5,640 nt of DNA, taken from the NCBI GenBank assembly GCA_938046775.1, contig CALIXB010000009.1, forward strand, positions 1 to 5,640, given 5' to 3'. Each line of letters begins with the position of its first letter. Positions within the stretch are counted from its first letter, which is position 1. This document shows positions 4,580 through 5,640 of the stretch, piece by piece. The notes under the pieces are model-generated. The model was not told where the DNA came from. It worked only from the letters and a program-made list of their open reading frames with translations, and did not search any database. The position numbers and the translations under genes are program-made. Source of the stretch: an uncultured Candidatus Saccharibacteria bacterium. GTDB taxonomy: Bacteria; Patescibacteriota; Saccharimonadia; Saccharimonadales; Saccharimonadaceae.

Positions 4580-5640
4580 CTATTCCCACCTAAACAACTT
4601 AATCGCCGCGACATAAATAACGACAACCCAAGCAGCAACGGCGCCGATCTGCGGCAGAACTTCGATGAGGCTAGCTTGCTCGGTCATAATCAGGCGGAAA
4701 CCATCCACAACCGGCGTCATTGGGATAAATTGCGTTACGCCGCGCAACCATTCTGGAAAGAGGAATGCCGGAAAGAATGCTCCAGACAGAAACATCATCG
4801 GGAAAGAAATCAAATTAGATAGAGGTGCTGATTGATTCTCGTTCTTTGCCCAACCGCCGATTAATAATCCTAAGCCCACCATCATCATCGCCGAAATCAC
4901 TGACATCAATGAGAACAGCAGCCAATCGCCGCGCATATTGAAGTGGAATACCGCCATGCCAACAACAACCATCATTGTCATACTGAGTAAGGAAATAATT
5001 GTGTAATGAATCGCCATGGAAATAATCAGCTGCCCTGAGGTGAACGGCGCTGCACGCAGCCGTCGGTATGAGCCGCGCTGTTTTTCAGCTGGCATTTGGT
5101 TGGCTAAACCAAAAATACCCATACTCATCAGACTAAACGCCAGCAATCCAGTAAATGTATAGTCAAACGGCTTCAATTGTTCATCGCCAATAGCTTTGCC
5201 GGTAGCCTTTAATGGCGCTTCCGGCTGACCTAAATGCCTATTTATCTCATTGGCAATCTGATTCATCACCGCGGTTAGGGCGCTACCAGTTTGCTCGGAA
5301 CCTTTGGCGTACAAGACATTGATAGTGCCAGTCGGGCGAGCATCCCTGCCTTCTCCCTTTACTTTGCCAAAATCGCTTGGTAGTTCAATGATGCCATTCA
5401 GCTCTGAACGCTTCAACTTCTCGCGAGCCTCGTCCATATCCTTGACGTCTTTGATTTTAAGAATCGAGTCTTTGGCGTTATCTTTGGCACCTTTGACGAA
5501 ACTTTTGGCAAATTCTGTTTGCGAATTATTGATAATCGCGATATCAAAGCTGGTCGATTGATTATTAAAAATCGAACCAAATACTAACAAGAAGATGAGC
5601 GGAAACAGGAAGGTAAAGAACAGCGACATTTTATCGCGGA
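4580..5640 (-). CDS. ABC-2 type transporter permease (exporter), 5'-truncated
   Basis: Integral membrane subunit of an ABC exporter. Numbering from the ATG at 5629, the protein has a first membrane segment (3-21), a long outside region (22-155), and a five-helix core (about 156-177, 200-224, 234-259, 268-291, 325-345). The MPAEKQRGSYRRLRAAP segment (179-195) carries the E-x-x-x-G-[ST]-x-x-x-L-x-x-x-P pattern of ABC-2 permeases in the NodJ/DrrB group. The outside domain after the first helix is typical of the ABC2_membrane_3 type. The frame stays open to the right edge, reading Arg-Asp-Lys just before Met 1. Because this family usually has a short cytoplasmic segment ending in R-D before the first helix, the real start is probably outside the window and ATG 5629, which has no Shine-Dalgarno, is internal. 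The partner ATPase is expected further right. No cysteine is present. The substrate is unknown (drug, lipid, peptide or polysaccharide). The membrane thioredoxin gene starts 6 bases after its TAG. Confidence 0.92.
   Translation of the reverse strand, partial: RDKMSLFFTFLFPLIFLLVFGSIFNNQSTSFDIAIINNSQTEFAKSFVKGAKDNAKDSILKIKDVKDMDEAREKLKRSELNGIIELPSDFGKVKGEGRDARPTGTINVLYAKGSEQTGSALTAVMNQIANEINRHLGQPEAPLKATGKAIGDEQLKPFDYTFTGLLAFSLMSMGIFGLANQMPAEKQRGSYRRLRAAPFTSGQLIISMAIHYTIISLLSMTMMVVVGMAVFHFNMRGDWLLFSLMSVISAMMMVGLGLLIGGWAKNENQSAPLSNLISFPMMFLSGAFFPAFLFPEWLRGVTQFIPMTPVVDGFRLIMTEQASLIEVLPQIGAVAAWVVVIYVAAIKLFRWE

Overview
The window reads as a compact bacterial chromosome segment with about 40-58% GC, standard stop codons, almost no intergenic DNA, and six genes packed end to end. 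The style is short, membrane-rich, poorly characterised proteins with overlapping ATGA junctions. This would fit a small-genome lineage such as Candidatus Saccharibacteria (TM7) or another Patescibacteria/CPR group using genetic code 11. That placement is an inference from gene style only, because no taxonomic marker is present. No reading frame runs through an in-frame TGA, so nothing suggests the TGA=Gly code of Gracilibacteria/SR1.

Layout. Bases 3-1475 (+) encode the C-terminal ~490 residues of a ClpB-type disaggregase, cut by the left edge. Three plus-strand genes follow with no real gaps: a class I SAM-dependent methyltransferase (1483-2370), a small polytopic membrane protein with a Cys-Val-Pro-Cys motif (2367-2972), and a membrane-anchored DsbA-like thiol oxidoreductase with a CSFC active site (2969-3685). 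The last two junctions are 4-base ATGA overlaps. Only 6 bases separate the DsbA-like stop from the stop of a convergent minus-strand pair. That pair is transcribed from right to left: an ABC-2 type exporter permease (4580-5640, cut by the right edge), then a membrane protein ending in a thioredoxin-like domain with a CPWC active site (3692-4573).

How the genes may work together. Three proteins carrying CxxC motifs, all membrane-bound, are encoded within 2.2 kb on both strands. Two are thioredoxin-fold proteins predicted to act outside the membrane. The third has its CxxC inside or beside a membrane segment and is a candidate redox partner that I cannot match to DsbB, VKOR or CcdA/DsbD. I propose an extracytoplasmic thiol-redox module, possibly serving envelope or secreted proteins, next to an ABC exporter. 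The methyltransferase is coupled to it by operon structure only, and its substrate is unknown.

Regulation. A perfect TATAAT box covers the clpB stop codon and lies exactly 7 bases before the methyltransferase ATG, which has no Shine-Dalgarno sequence. This suggests a leaderless transcript starting the three-gene operon. A second promoter-like element lies inside the minus-strand thioredoxin gene just before an internal Met that looks like a natural start for a 200-residue anchored thioredoxin. I saw no RNA genes, mobile elements, CRISPR arrays, convincing terminators or long repeats.
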